Shown here piece by piece: positions 1 to 6,827 of a stretch of DNA of 8,851 bases. The stretch is taken from positions 1 through 8,851 of the forward strand of contig DAZU01000063.1 in the NCBI GenBank assembly GCA_002507425.1. Direction: 5' to 3'. A model generated the notes under the pieces. The model was given only the letters and a program-made list of their open reading frames with translations, was not told where the DNA came from and made no database searches. This stretch comes from Euryarchaeota archaeon UBA53. Lineage in GTDB: Archaea; Thermoplasmatota; Poseidoniia; Poseidoniales; Poseidoniaceae. The translations under genes were made by a program, and so were the position numbers. Numbering within the stretch: position 1 is the first letter of the stretch; every line of letters starts with the position of its first letter.

Positions 1-460
1 TAATTTTTTCCCAGTCAGATCTACGCTTCTTCTTTTCATCTAATGTAGCAGATTCTACAGCTTTTCTTAGGTCCTTTGGGGCTTTTGATGCGACTCTTTC
101 AGCTTCTAAACGGTCAACCATCTCGCTATCCTCTCCAGGACGATCTGATCTATCAACAGAAGGAATAGGACGGCTTGGAACAGTTCTTTGGCCATCATGT
201 CTTTCTTCAGGTGCTAGGGTTTCAGCCATGATCTGCAGTATTTCTTCTGCTGGTAATTCATTTTTCCACTTATTTTGATTACCGACTTCCTGAACGATAT
301 TCCTTTTCTTCTTTGCTTTAGTCTGACTTACCACTGATGATAGAACTTCATTGATTAATTCTAATTCCACATTCTTGATTTCTGCGATTTTATTAATTTC
401 TATACCAGAGCGGTAAAGGAAAATTATGTCATTGTAAAGATCGACTAAATTACCTCCCAT
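1..460 (-). CDS. Partial HTH-like, highly charged protein of unknown function (5' part only)
   Basis: An open reading frame starts at the ATG at 458-460 on the minus strand and stays open for 153 codons to the window edge, so the C-terminus is missing. A Shine-Dalgarno-like GAGGAG lies 9 nt upstream of the ATG and supports this start. The first 35 residues (MGGNLVDLYNDIIFLYRSG, then a segment containing EINKIAEIKNV and LELINEVL) read like a helix-turn-helix: a short helix, a turn, then a likely recognition helix. After that comes a Lys-rich stretch (KAKKKRN) and a long, charged, low-hydrophobicity region with Pro/Arg/Asp and Glu/Lys runs, probably disordered or coiled. There is no signal peptide or membrane segment, so it is probably cytoplasmic. 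I do not recognise the family; a DNA-binding role is only a guess from the HTH-like start. It is divergently transcribed from the M50 protease gene. Confidence 0.7.
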   Translation of the reverse strand, partial: MGGNLVDLYNDIIFLYRSGIEINKIAEIKNVELELINEVLSSVVSQTKAKKKRNIVQEVGNQNKWKNELPAEEILQIMAETLAPEERHDGQRTVPSRPIPSVDRSDRPGEDSEMVDRLEAERVASKAPKDLRKAVESATLDEKKKRRSDWEKI

Positions 461-517
461 GACAAAACGCTCCTCACAATTATTACTAGCCTGCTTACCT
501 TTTAGCGATACTTCCTA

Positions 518-526
518 GTTTATAGA
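518..526. promoter_or_regulatory. TATA element in the divergent intergenic region (HTH-like gene / M50 gene)
   Basis: The 113-bp gap between the divergent genes holds one clear AT-rich element, TTTATAG at about 519-525, which reads CTATAAA on the other strand. Placing initiation about 25 nt away gives a start near 547 for the plus-strand protease (leader about 26 nt) and near 497 for the minus-strand gene (leader about 37 nt, carrying its GAGGAG). One TATA could therefore serve both directions, or each gene may use a weaker box not identified here. This comes from spacing only. Confidence 0.35.
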
Positions 527-573
527 GGGCATTATTTGTTGGTTTCAAGCGAGAGTTCAAATCCCCCCCTCTA

Positions 574-1503
574 ATGATAGATGGCATGGCGAGGGACCCT
601 AGGGCTGATATCCTTGAGGATGATTTTTTCCCAAAGCCAGGCCGCAAGATTCACCGTATTCACGCTCACCAAACCGCTAGCGGCACAATTCACATCGACA
701 CTAAAGGAGGATTTGCTGGTATAAATTCAAACACGCCCGCACAAATGCATCAGGGCAATTTATGGCATTTCAGTAGTGAAGAAAAGATGCATCTTCTCTA
801 TGCAACTGCGGCATTTACTATTGCACTTGGCATAGCGATGGCAACTGGGTTAGGGGGATTATTGTCGGTAGATTACAGTGATAATTTAGGTCCAACCGTT
901 GCTGTTTTTCTAATCTCAATGCCGGTCATGCTGTTGGCTGTCGGACCTGCATTTTTACTGCATGAAATAGGACATAAAATTGCTGCTAAGAAGTATGGAT
1001 GCTGGGCGGAGTTTAGAGCTGATCCTGGCGGACTAAAGTTTGGGATTATGATTGTAGCGTTAACGGGTATACTATTCATGGCTCCAGGGGCAGTTTTGGT
1101 TGCAGGGTTAGTTACAAGAAAACAAAATGGCCACATTGCAATCGCAGGGCCTATCGTTAACATTGTTTTATTCGTACTTGGGATTGTCTTTGGTGGCGTA
1201 TTATTGGGCCTAACTGGAGCAGAACAGTATGCAAATAACGATCTTGGTTTCATAGATGGTGGAGCTTTAAATCTGAAGGCCATGGTAGGTGGAATAGTAT
1301 ACTGGTGGATATTTTTCAACCTTGGTTTAGGATTTTTCAATATGATTCCATTCGGGCCTTTAGACGGTGCAAAAGTCAAAGATTGGTCCGAGCCGATCTG
1401 GTTTCAATTCTTCTTTTTGTTTGTAATCTTGATTTATCTATGGATGTCTGGTAACTTTAGTCCGATAGATCATGCTGCGCTAAAGATTGCAGGGCTATTC
1501 TGA
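574..1503 (+). CDS. M50 family (site-2-protease-like) intramembrane zinc metalloprotease
   Basis: This 309-residue polytopic membrane protein has both M50 signatures. HEIGH at residues 130-134 sits at the end of a hydrophobic segment and supplies two zinc-binding histidines and the catalytic glutamate. NMIPFGPLDG at 256-265 supplies the third zinc ligand, Asp264. The middle motif GHIAIAGPIVN (186-196) is typical of the family. Hydrophobic segments lie near 75-97, 108-130, 155-182, 187-212, 236-260 and 277-291. About 70 soluble residues precede them and there is no cleavable signal peptide. The family cleaves substrates within or next to the membrane, often in regulated intramembrane proteolysis; no substrate can be named here. 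An alternative start is Met5 at 586. No clear Shine-Dalgarno precedes 574, consistent with a short-leader transcript. Its stop codon (1501-1503) directly abuts that of the convergent M28 gene. Confidence 0.9.
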   Translation: MIDGMARDPRADILEDDFFPKPGRKIHRIHAHQTASGTIHIDTKGGFAGINSNTPAQMHQGNLWHFSSEEKMHLLYATAAFTIALGIAMATGLGGLLSVDYSDNLGPTVAVFLISMPVMLLAVGPAFLLHEIGHKIAAKKYGCWAEFRADPGGLKFGIMIVALTGILFMAPGAVLVAGLVTRKQNGHIAIAGPIVNIVLFVLGIVFGGVLLGLTGAEQYANNDLGFIDGGALNLKAMVGGIVYWWIFFNLGLGFFNMIPFGPLDGAKVKDWSEPIWFQFFFLFVILIYLWMSGNFSPIDHAALKIAGLF

Positions 1504-3282
1504 TTATTCCAGATATGCGCTGCGAACCGGGTTTTCATCTAATTGGAAGAAAGAGTAGGTTGCCCACCACGTTATAGTGTCCAATGCATCTACCAGGTTA
1601 CTGGTTCCAGTTTGCTCCTCTCCGTAGTCCTTACCAGTTGTATCCATCCAGTCAACCATCTCATCTACTGTATCGCAGGTTTGGTGATAGCACCAATAAC
1701 CATCGACTAATCCACCGAATCCCATCGTAACAGTTCCCAAATTATCTTGGAATGAAGCGTGGTCTGACCTTGCTGTAGTATCCTCATAGATTATAATTTC
1801 AGGCCTGTCTTTAACCAACCAATCATCAACTTTCCACGTATCAGCAGCGTGACCTTCTCCAGTCAGAGTTGACATTTGTTCTTCAACACCAATTGCGTCG
1901 GAACCAATCCAAAGCGCTAGGTTAACCATACCTGGCTGATTCATTACATCATGGTCCAAGCTTGGTCCAATGTAGACACGCATTGGCCACACCTCCTCAT
2001 CCTTAGGATAACCATCCGGGTCGATTTGAGGGTCCGGGTCACAATTAGGCTCGCCACCGCCGTGATTACCACCACAGGGAGCCCCTCCTCCACCGGGCCA
2101 GTTAACTCCAGCCATGTCTAAATTGACATAATTAGTGACCTCGACATTCGGATTATCCTCTAAGATATGTTCTTCAGTCCAATAATCGCTGCCCCTCTTC
2201 CCACCTTCTTCACCAGACCACAGGCAGAAGACCATAGTGTTCCTGGTGGCAAACTTAGCCATTGCTTCGGCAACTGTCAGGACCATGCTTGTTCCTGCTG
2301 TATTATCATAAGCACCTACTCTTGTACCATATGTTCTTCCCACACCGGGAAGGTGAGGTGAGACTAATCCCGCATTGGCAGGTGGAGCAATGTCGAAATG
2401 GGCACCAAAAACCATCCACTTGTCGGGATTGACTTCTCCGAATCTGTATCCGCATACGTTGTATGACTCCACATTTTGTTGACCTGTCGTTAGAGAGGTG
2501 TATTCATATCTATGGTCAATGACTTCGAGACCAAATCCTTCCAATTCTCTAATTAAATACTGGGCAGCATCTTCGTAAGCGGCATTTCCTTGACCAGCCC
2601 ACCTGTCCAAGTAACCTAAGGCAAAATCTTGCCCGCAACCTACAACTTCCGGGCCGGCACATGGAGTTTCATCAGACATGACGTTAATGTAATTCAAAAC
2701 GGTCCTTCCATCTACAATTCCCGTTGAGTGTCTACCTCCTTCAGATTCATCATACGCAGCTTTGAACTGACGTTCTATACCAAGTCTAATAGCAATAACA
2801 TCACCACTGTTTCCTGGTGAAGGTAAAACAGCGTCGAATGAGGTATTGGATGAAGTCCTTGAAATCGCCTGATTGTCGTTGCGATCATACCCATCTCTCG
2901 CATACCAGGATTTCCAGGATTCGGTTAGATCTCGAATCGGCCAATCTTCTCTTCCATATTCACCAATAAGCACCACAGCAGTGTCTGTCCGTGGCGGGGC
3001 TAATACAGTCAATTGAACCGACTCTCCAGACTTTATATCAACGACCGTTGAATTTTGTACGAAACCGTTTTCTGGATTCAATATAAGATAGGGAACGAAT
3101 GCTGACAGGTCAGATTCCGCACTGATAGTTATGCCTTGAAACTCACCTCCAATCCAAGTTTCAGGCGTGATTACCACATCTCCATTTGATATGGCAGAGC
3201 TACCCTCTTCTCCAAAGCACCCCCCAAGCGGTGCCAAGCAAAATAACAACGTCAGAAACGCTGCCGTCACTCGCCGCTGCAT
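1504..3282 (-). CDS. Secreted M28 family zinc peptidase, lipoprotein (paralog 1)
   Basis: An extracytoplasmic, lipid-anchored metallopeptidase, probably releasing amino acids or peptides. The open frame extends upstream to 3348, but I start it at the ATG at 3280-3282 because this gives a compact signal peptide: a basic MQRR start, a hydrophobic core and a lipobox LGGC. The longer version would add 22 residues over a palindrome. Numbering from 3348, all five M28 metal ligands and the catalytic base are present: His317 and Asp319 in GAHFD, Asp348 in AYDNTAG, Glu380-Glu381 in WSGEEGG, Asp411 in NLDMAG and His530 in RSDH. A Cys pair in CYHQTCDT (553/558) probably forms a disulfide. Residues 45-220 form a separate N-terminal region with YGREDWPIR, shared with the second M28 protein here. 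A Gly/Asp/Pro-rich insert with two Cys lies at about 418-452 and is missing from the paralog. Substrate specificity cannot be read from sequence. Confidence 0.9.
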   Translation of the reverse strand: MQRRVTAAFLTLLFCLAPLGGCFGEEGSSAISNGDVVITPETWIGGEFQGITISAESDLSAFVPYLILNPENGFVQNSTVVDIKSGESVQLTVLAPPRTDTAVVLIGEYGREDWPIRDLTESWKSWYARDGYDRNDNQAISRTSSNTSFDAVLPSPGNSGDVIAIRLGIERQFKAAYDESEGGRHSTGIVDGRTVLNYINVMSDETPCAGPEVVGCGQDFALGYLDRWAGQGNAAYEDAAQYLIRELEGFGLEVIDHRYEYTSLTTGQQNVESYNVCGYRFGEVNPDKWMVFGAHFDIAPPANAGLVSPHLPGVGRTYGTRVGAYDNTAGTSMVLTVAEAMAKFATRNTMVFCLWSGEEGGKRGSDYWTEEHILEDNPNVEVTNYVNLDMAGVNWPGGGGAPCGGNHGGGEPNCDPDPQIDPDGYPKDEEVWPMRVYIGPSLDHDVMNQPGMVNLALWIGSDAIGVEEQMSTLTGEGHAADTWKVDDWLVKDRPEIIIYEDTTARSDHASFQDNLGTVTMGFGGLVDGYWCYHQTCDTVDEMVDWMDTTGKDYGEEQTGTSNLVDALDTITWWATYSFFQLDENPVRSAYLE

Positions 3283-3314
3283 AGCATCCCGTATGACTTG
3301 AACTATCTCAATGC

Positions 3315-3335
3315 TACTACTAGACGTTAGTAGTA
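3315..3335. repeat. Near-perfect palindrome, possible operator upstream of the M28 lipoprotein
   Basis: TACTACTA (3315-3322) and TAGTAGTA (3328-3335) are exact inverted repeats of 8 bp separated by the 5-nt spacer GACGT. The palindrome lies 33 bp upstream of the chosen M28 lipoprotein start (3282) and about 80 bp upstream of the divergent RecA-like gene. It fits a dimeric regulator site or a small 5'-leader hairpin. If the longer frame to 3348 were coding, this DNA would encode a serine run, which is less plausible. Confidence 0.5.
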
Positions 3336-3381
3336 ATTCAATTACCAAAATTTAGATTCACTTTCATCTAACTGTTAACGA

Positions 3382-3392
3382 TCTATTATTTA
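3382..3392 (+). promoter_or_regulatory. Putative TATA box for the RecA-like gene (leaderless)
   Basis: TCTATTATTTA is centred about 28 nt before the ATG at 3415, which would put initiation at or just before the start codon. No Shine-Dalgarno precedes the ATG, consistent with leaderless translation. A second AT-rich stretch at 3397-3404 is too close to the start to work as TATA. Confidence 0.4.
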
Positions 3393-3414
3393 CTCTAATT
3401 TATTTCAAGAAACC

Positions 3415-4146
3415 ATGGCTCGGAATTTACCCACAAGGCAAGAACGATTTATTGAAGAATCTCTTATATTTCCTAGAAGCGGAATGGTATACCAAGTGAG
3501 AGGTGGAGGATTATCTGGAAAGTTAATGCGACCATTCGCTGAGGCATGGGTAGCTTTGACACTGGCCCAGGGAGAATATGTTCACTGGATTGACGGAGCC
3601 TGTAGATTTGACCCTTCAAGAATAATGAAGCATTTCCCAAAGAACCTTTCTCAGCCTGAGCAACTATTGCATGGGTTATTTGTTGGACGAGGTTTCACAG
3701 TACATCAGTTCACTCACCTTATCGATAGATTAGTTGATGAAATCCGTATCACAAAAGCGAAGTTGATAGTAGTCGATGGCCCGATAACCATGCATCTTGA
3801 CACTCAAGTTATTGATTATGAGGCTAGATCCTTGCTGCGTAAATCAATGAAAAACCTAACTAAAATCGCAACAAAGCATCGAGTATCTGTGGTAGTCGTA
3901 ACCGCATTAAGAGCAAATTCAAAGCGGCACAGGGACCTCCTAGCCCTTGTAACAAATCGTTGCAATGCCACACTCTCGGGCCAATACAAAAATTACATGG
4001 GGAAGAGAAAATTGTGGCTCCTTCATCTCCCGAGTGGAAGTTCAGGTTTTCAATATGAATTGTCAAAACAAGAAACGTTAAGCCAATCAACAAGTAGAAT
4101 CATCCATAGTAGATTGGCTTATGAGGGAGCTGGAGAAATCGAGTAA
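3415..4146 (+). CDS. Degenerate RecA/RadB-like ATPase, probably inactivated, PolB2-associated
   Basis: This 243-residue protein has RecA-fold landmarks in the right order. The Walker A region is GGGLSGKL (residues 30-37), where the Ser/Thr after the lysine is replaced by Leu37. IDGACRFDPSRI (59-70) aligns with the RadA/RadB segment IDTEGTFRPERI, with Ala62 where the catalytic glutamate belongs. GFTVHQFTHLIDRL (93-106) resembles the following helix, and KLIVVDGP (116-123) is the Walker B strand with Asp121. RVSVVVVTALRA (156-167) looks like the next core strand. The lost Thr and Glu suggest that ATP hydrolysis is weak or absent, so I infer a structural or DNA/protein-binding role. It is too short for a full recombinase with an N-terminal domain. 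It is convergent with the PolB2 gene and overlaps it by 60 bp; with the polymerase it may form a DNA-damage tolerance complex. An alternative is an ordinary RadB paralog with a divergent P-loop. Confidence 0.75.
   Translation: MARNLPTRQERFIEESLIFPRSGMVYQVRGGGLSGKLMRPFAEAWVALTLAQGEYVHWIDGACRFDPSRIMKHFPKNLSQPEQLLHGLFVGRGFTVHQFTHLIDRLVDEIRITKAKLIVVDGPITMHLDTQVIDYEARSLLRKSMKNLTKIATKHRVSVVVVTALRANSKRHRDLLALVTNRCNATLSGQYKNYMGKRKLWLLHLPSGSSGFQYELSKQETLSQSTSRIIHSRLAYEGAGEIE
4087..4146. other. 60-bp tail-to-tail coding overlap of the RecA-like and PolB2 genes
   Basis: The plus-strand RecA-like gene ends with TAA at 4144-4146, while the minus-strand polymerase ends with TGA (plus-strand TCA) at 4087-4089. 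The last 20 codons of each gene, counting stops, are therefore encoded on opposite strands of the same DNA. Their 3' transcripts must be complementary here, so antisense pairing or transcriptional interference between the two is possible. Confidence 0.9.
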
Positions 4147-6537
4147 TGTTGTGACTTTCCTTCCGGACAAGATTTCCTCATCACTCCATCCAAATGGACC
4201 TAAAATCGCCCAAATCGCTCTTTTAGCAAGGCCTGTATAATATGATAAATTTGGAACGACAGTCTCAACAAATCCGAGTTCTTCGGCCAGAATTACTCTC
4301 GTTTTAGGTAGGTTAGATTCGCTTTTTGTGACAACGAAATTCACCTTTCTTCCGGGAGTAATATCCTGACCCAAATCCTTCGCTCGCATGAGAGCACACT
4401 TTGTATCCGTATTTACCCTAAATTCTTCAATTGTTTTTGAGACTCTCTTTGTTATCACTAGGTTGTTTGCTGAGATCTTATTGCTGTAAAGAAGTTCTAA
4501 CTGTTCGTGAAGTAGTTTCACTATGTTCATTTGTATGGTTTTAGATTGTAGTCCCTCTCCGTGATCGCACTCTTCAACTATTATCTCAAGTGCCCGTTCC
4601 TGCAATCCTTTTATCCAGACACAAGTCGAATGCTGCCTGGCCTCAATTCCGCGTACTTTCAGCCCATTTTCACCATATGCCCAGTACTTAGTTAAAGATC
4701 CAGAGCCATGTATTCTGCTAGGAAGGAAGCCAATGAAGTCGTAGATGTCTTCAAACTCTAAAGGTATTCCAATTTCGGTAGTCAAACGTTTGGCTAAATC
4801 TCTGGCCATAGCGATTTTATCTTCTCTTGATTCGATTTTAGGGTTATGAATCCACACACAATCCACTATTGCGTGTAAAACAGTCCACCCATCATCTTGT
4901 GCGGCCTCAATTGTCGTCAAAAGTATCTCTCGAGCCCATGCACATATTGCTTCGTGTGCCTCTATCCTTCCAAATCTAGCATTCTTATATCCAGTATATC
5001 CAAAGCATGTGACAAGTAACCATTTCAGAGCATTCTGTTGCAAATCATACGAATCGCCCTTCTGGACGACTTTAGACTTTAGAATGCGCCTTCGCTCAAT
5101 AATAGGGGACACTACTCTTCCAAGAAAACCTCGAACTTTTGCACAAGTGTGAGTTTTTAATTCTGGAACACGTAGAGCGGATTGACTAGTCACCGGAAAC
5201 AATTTCGATGCGAAATACGCACTTCGTTTGCGTTTTCGAAATAATAAATCGGCATCATCTGGATGAAGAGGTATGTAATTTTCCGTAGTTGCAGCTTGAT
5301 TTGTTGCTTGACAACAAGCACAATTCAAGGTTTCAGGAGAAATATTTCGAGTGGCAATTATGCTTGGGAATAGACTAGCAAAATCTAATTCTATAACATC
5401 CGAATATACGCCAGGCTTGCTGTCGAGGTAGAGCCCGCCACGATCTGCAACCATCAATTCCCAAGCAGTTTTGGTATCTTCTGACCTATTCTTTTTCCAT
5501 GGCACTAGGACATTATCCTCCATAGCAATCCTCATTTGTATCGCACTGATGACTGAACCGGGAGACAATCTAGAAATGTCTTGAGGCGATTGTCTTGAAT
5601 GCTTACTCAATTCAAACAAGCCTAGTATTCCCCCTTCCCTGACTATGAAACTCGCTTTGAAATCGATGTGGAGCCTTCCGCTCAAAGGAAAATAAGCGTC
5701 TTTACGAATGACTTGACCGTAAGAATGGACAACTCTAGACATCGTTCTTGGATTCAAATTCAAATCCTTCCTGTTCAGATTCAACTTAATGCCCTCTTTT
5801 CTCGACAGATTTTCTAGAAAATTAAAATGTAAGGCGTCACCTCCATTTGTCGTTACAATGTCAGGATTCAATTGCGTAATTTTCTGATTTAAATCTTCTA
5901 TTAGTTGCCTATCTGATATGTTGTTTTCGATTGTGAAGCGCCTCGTGTAATTAGTTACAAAACCAACTCCTTCAGATATAATAATTCTCACTAACCTAGA
6001 AGAAGTGCTGTGAAATCCATTGTCTGACGAATACTCAAATCTCAAATCGATGGATTTCATATCCGGCCACTCGGTTTCATTTTTTAATTTAGAAAAGAAC
6101 CCATTATTCCATTTTACAAAATCAAAAGGGGCAATATTGTATTCGATAAAGAAACGCTGCGCTAAGTGGGCATCAACAGAATAAAGATCAAAATTATTGT
6201 AGCCACCTTTACTTTCAATATGCTCGGCTAACCTTCTCATATTTCGAGAGTTTAAGACATTTATTTCCAATACATCATGCATCTCATATTCGTCAAGCGA
6301 AAGTCGTTTTTTAACAAATCTCGTAGAACCGACAGAGAATCTACTAGAAATCTCTGATAACTTTATCCAATCCTCTAACTGAGCCAATCGTCTTCTCTCT
6401 CCACAAACGTGTATGTGTGGTGTCCAAGGAACAGAGATTAACTTCATCCCTTCACCTTTACTTAGAATCCAGACATCCATTGAATTACCAGATTCACTCA
6501 TTTGGGCGTCTATGACCCAACCTTGCAAACATCTCAC
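4087..6537 (-). CDS. polB2: Divergent archaeal family-B DNA polymerase, PolB2 type
   Basis: This 816-residue polymerase has PolB2-type motifs. Motif A is DFASLFPS (385-392) with catalytic Asp385 and Phe390 in place of the usual steric-gate Tyr. Motif B is KWLLVTCFGYTGY (505-517) instead of KxxxNSxYG. Motif C is AIVDCVW (556-562): the first Asp of the usual DTD is Ile, while Asp559 matches the catalytic second Asp. The thumb-like KVRGIE (627-632) and a C-terminal segment with YYTGL and FGW are also present. The Exo I position reads RFEYSS and Exo II reads TTNGGD, so 3'-5' proofreading is probably lost. Cysteines 406, 408, 409 and 465 may bind metal. The start is GTG at 6537: the upstream gene stop overlaps it (GTGA), and the conserved-looking GWVID follows at once; Met13 is an alternative. 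Related PolB2 enzymes are linked to DNA-damage tolerance. Its 3' end overlaps the RecA-like gene. Confidence 0.88.
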   Translation of the reverse strand: MRCLQGWVIDAQMSESGNSMDVWILSKGEGMKLISVPWTPHIHVCGERRRLAQLEDWIKLSEISSRFSVGSTRFVKKRLSLDEYEMHDVLEINVLNSRNMRRLAEHIESKGGYNNFDLYSVDAHLAQRFFIEYNIAPFDFVKWNNGFFSKLKNETEWPDMKSIDLRFEYSSDNGFHSTSSRLVRIIISEGVGFVTNYTRRFTIENNISDRQLIEDLNQKITQLNPDIVTTNGGDALHFNFLENLSRKEGIKLNLNRKDLNLNPRTMSRVVHSYGQVIRKDAYFPLSGRLHIDFKASFIVREGGILGLFELSKHSRQSPQDISRLSPGSVISAIQMRIAMEDNVLVPWKKNRSEDTKTAWELMVADRGGLYLDSKPGVYSDVIELDFASLFPSIIATRNISPETLNCACCQATNQAATTENYIPLHPDDADLLFRKRKRSAYFASKLFPVTSQSALRVPELKTHTCAKVRGFLGRVVSPIIERRRILKSKVVQKGDSYDLQQNALKWLLVTCFGYTGYKNARFGRIEAHEAICAWAREILLTTIEAAQDDGWTVLHAIVDCVWIHNPKIESREDKIAMARDLAKRLTTEIGIPLEFEDIYDFIGFLPSRIHGSGSLTKYWAYGENGLKVRGIEARQHSTCVWIKGLQERALEIIVEECDHGEGLQSKTIQMNIVKLLHEQLELLYSNKISANNLVITKRVSKTIEEFRVNTDTKCALMRAKDLGQDITPGRKVNFVVTKSESNLPKTRVILAEELGFVETVVPNLSYYTGLAKRAIWAILGPFGWSDEEILSGRKVTTLLDFSSSLISQSTMDDSTC
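4132..4155 (-). other. PIP-box-like motif encoded near the PolB2 C-terminus
   Basis: Codons 795-802 read VTTLLDFS. They match the spacing of a PCNA-interacting motif (Gln-x-x-aliphatic-x-x-aromatic-aromatic) at Leu798 and Phe801, but lack the initial Gln and the second aromatic residue. It lies about 15 residues from the C-terminus, where many polymerases carry such a motif. It could equally be a packing segment of the thumb. Confidence 0.3.
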
Positions 6538-6794
6538 CTCTCAGAGGACAAATCCTCAAGCGTCCTTTCTAACTCTGCGATTTTCGAATAACACTCAAGC
6601 AACATTGAGACCAGCATAGGCTTCCAAGGATCTACTGAGGGCATCATCCCTCCTGCTGCTCTTCTGTTTCGTACACCTTCAATTAATATTTCAAGAGCAA
6701 TTCTATCTCCATGATTCAACGCCCGATTAAACCGACTTAGTGTGCCTATCTCACTTTCAATACGATCTCTCCAAGTTGGAACAGTTCTACCCAT
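6534..6794 (-). CDS. Small GRTVP-type protein of unknown function, translationally coupled to PolB2
   Basis: The frame is open from a GTG at 6833, but I prefer the ATG at 6792-6794, giving 86 residues that begin MGRTVPTWRDRIE. The 13 preceding residues look like read-through of leader DNA. From memory, small archaeal (notably haloarchaeal) proteins next to PolB2 genes start with a similar MGRTVPS/T motif (a DUF, possibly DUF8156; the number is uncertain). Visible parts are the GRTVPTWR start, a predicted helix with SRFNRALNHGDRIALEILIEG (broken here: SRFNRALN, then RIALEILIEGVRNRRAA), a central GGMMPSVDPW and a C-terminal helix LVSMLLECYSKIAELERTL that may form a coiled coil. There is no signal peptide, membrane segment or metal site. 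Its stop overlaps the polymerase GTG start by 4 nt, so the two are almost certainly co-translated. I infer a PolB2 accessory subunit; its biochemical role is unknown. Confidence 0.8.
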   Translation of the reverse strand: MGRTVPTWRDRIESEIGTLSRFNRALNHGDRIALEILIEGVRNRRAAGGMMPSVDPWKPMLVSMLLECYSKIAELERTLEDLSSER

Positions 6795-6827
6795 TATGTT
6801 AATTCGGGCAACTCGGAACAGTATCAT

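Noticed and set aside
523..573. Complete tRNA gene
   Set aside because: The length is about 51 nt, the T-stem has two A-C mismatches, and no D-arm or anticodon arm can be drawn.
873..1379. 168-residue minus-strand open frame
   Set aside because: It lies antisense within the M50 gene, whose motifs and membrane segments are clear. The translation has no recognisable motif or start signal.
2167..2361. Plus-strand small frame, and similar ones at 6413-6619, 7341-7550 and 8063-8263, plus a minus-strand frame at 3860-4093
   Set aside because: Each is antisense to, or lies inside, a gene with strong family motifs, and each lacks a promoter or ribosome site of its own.
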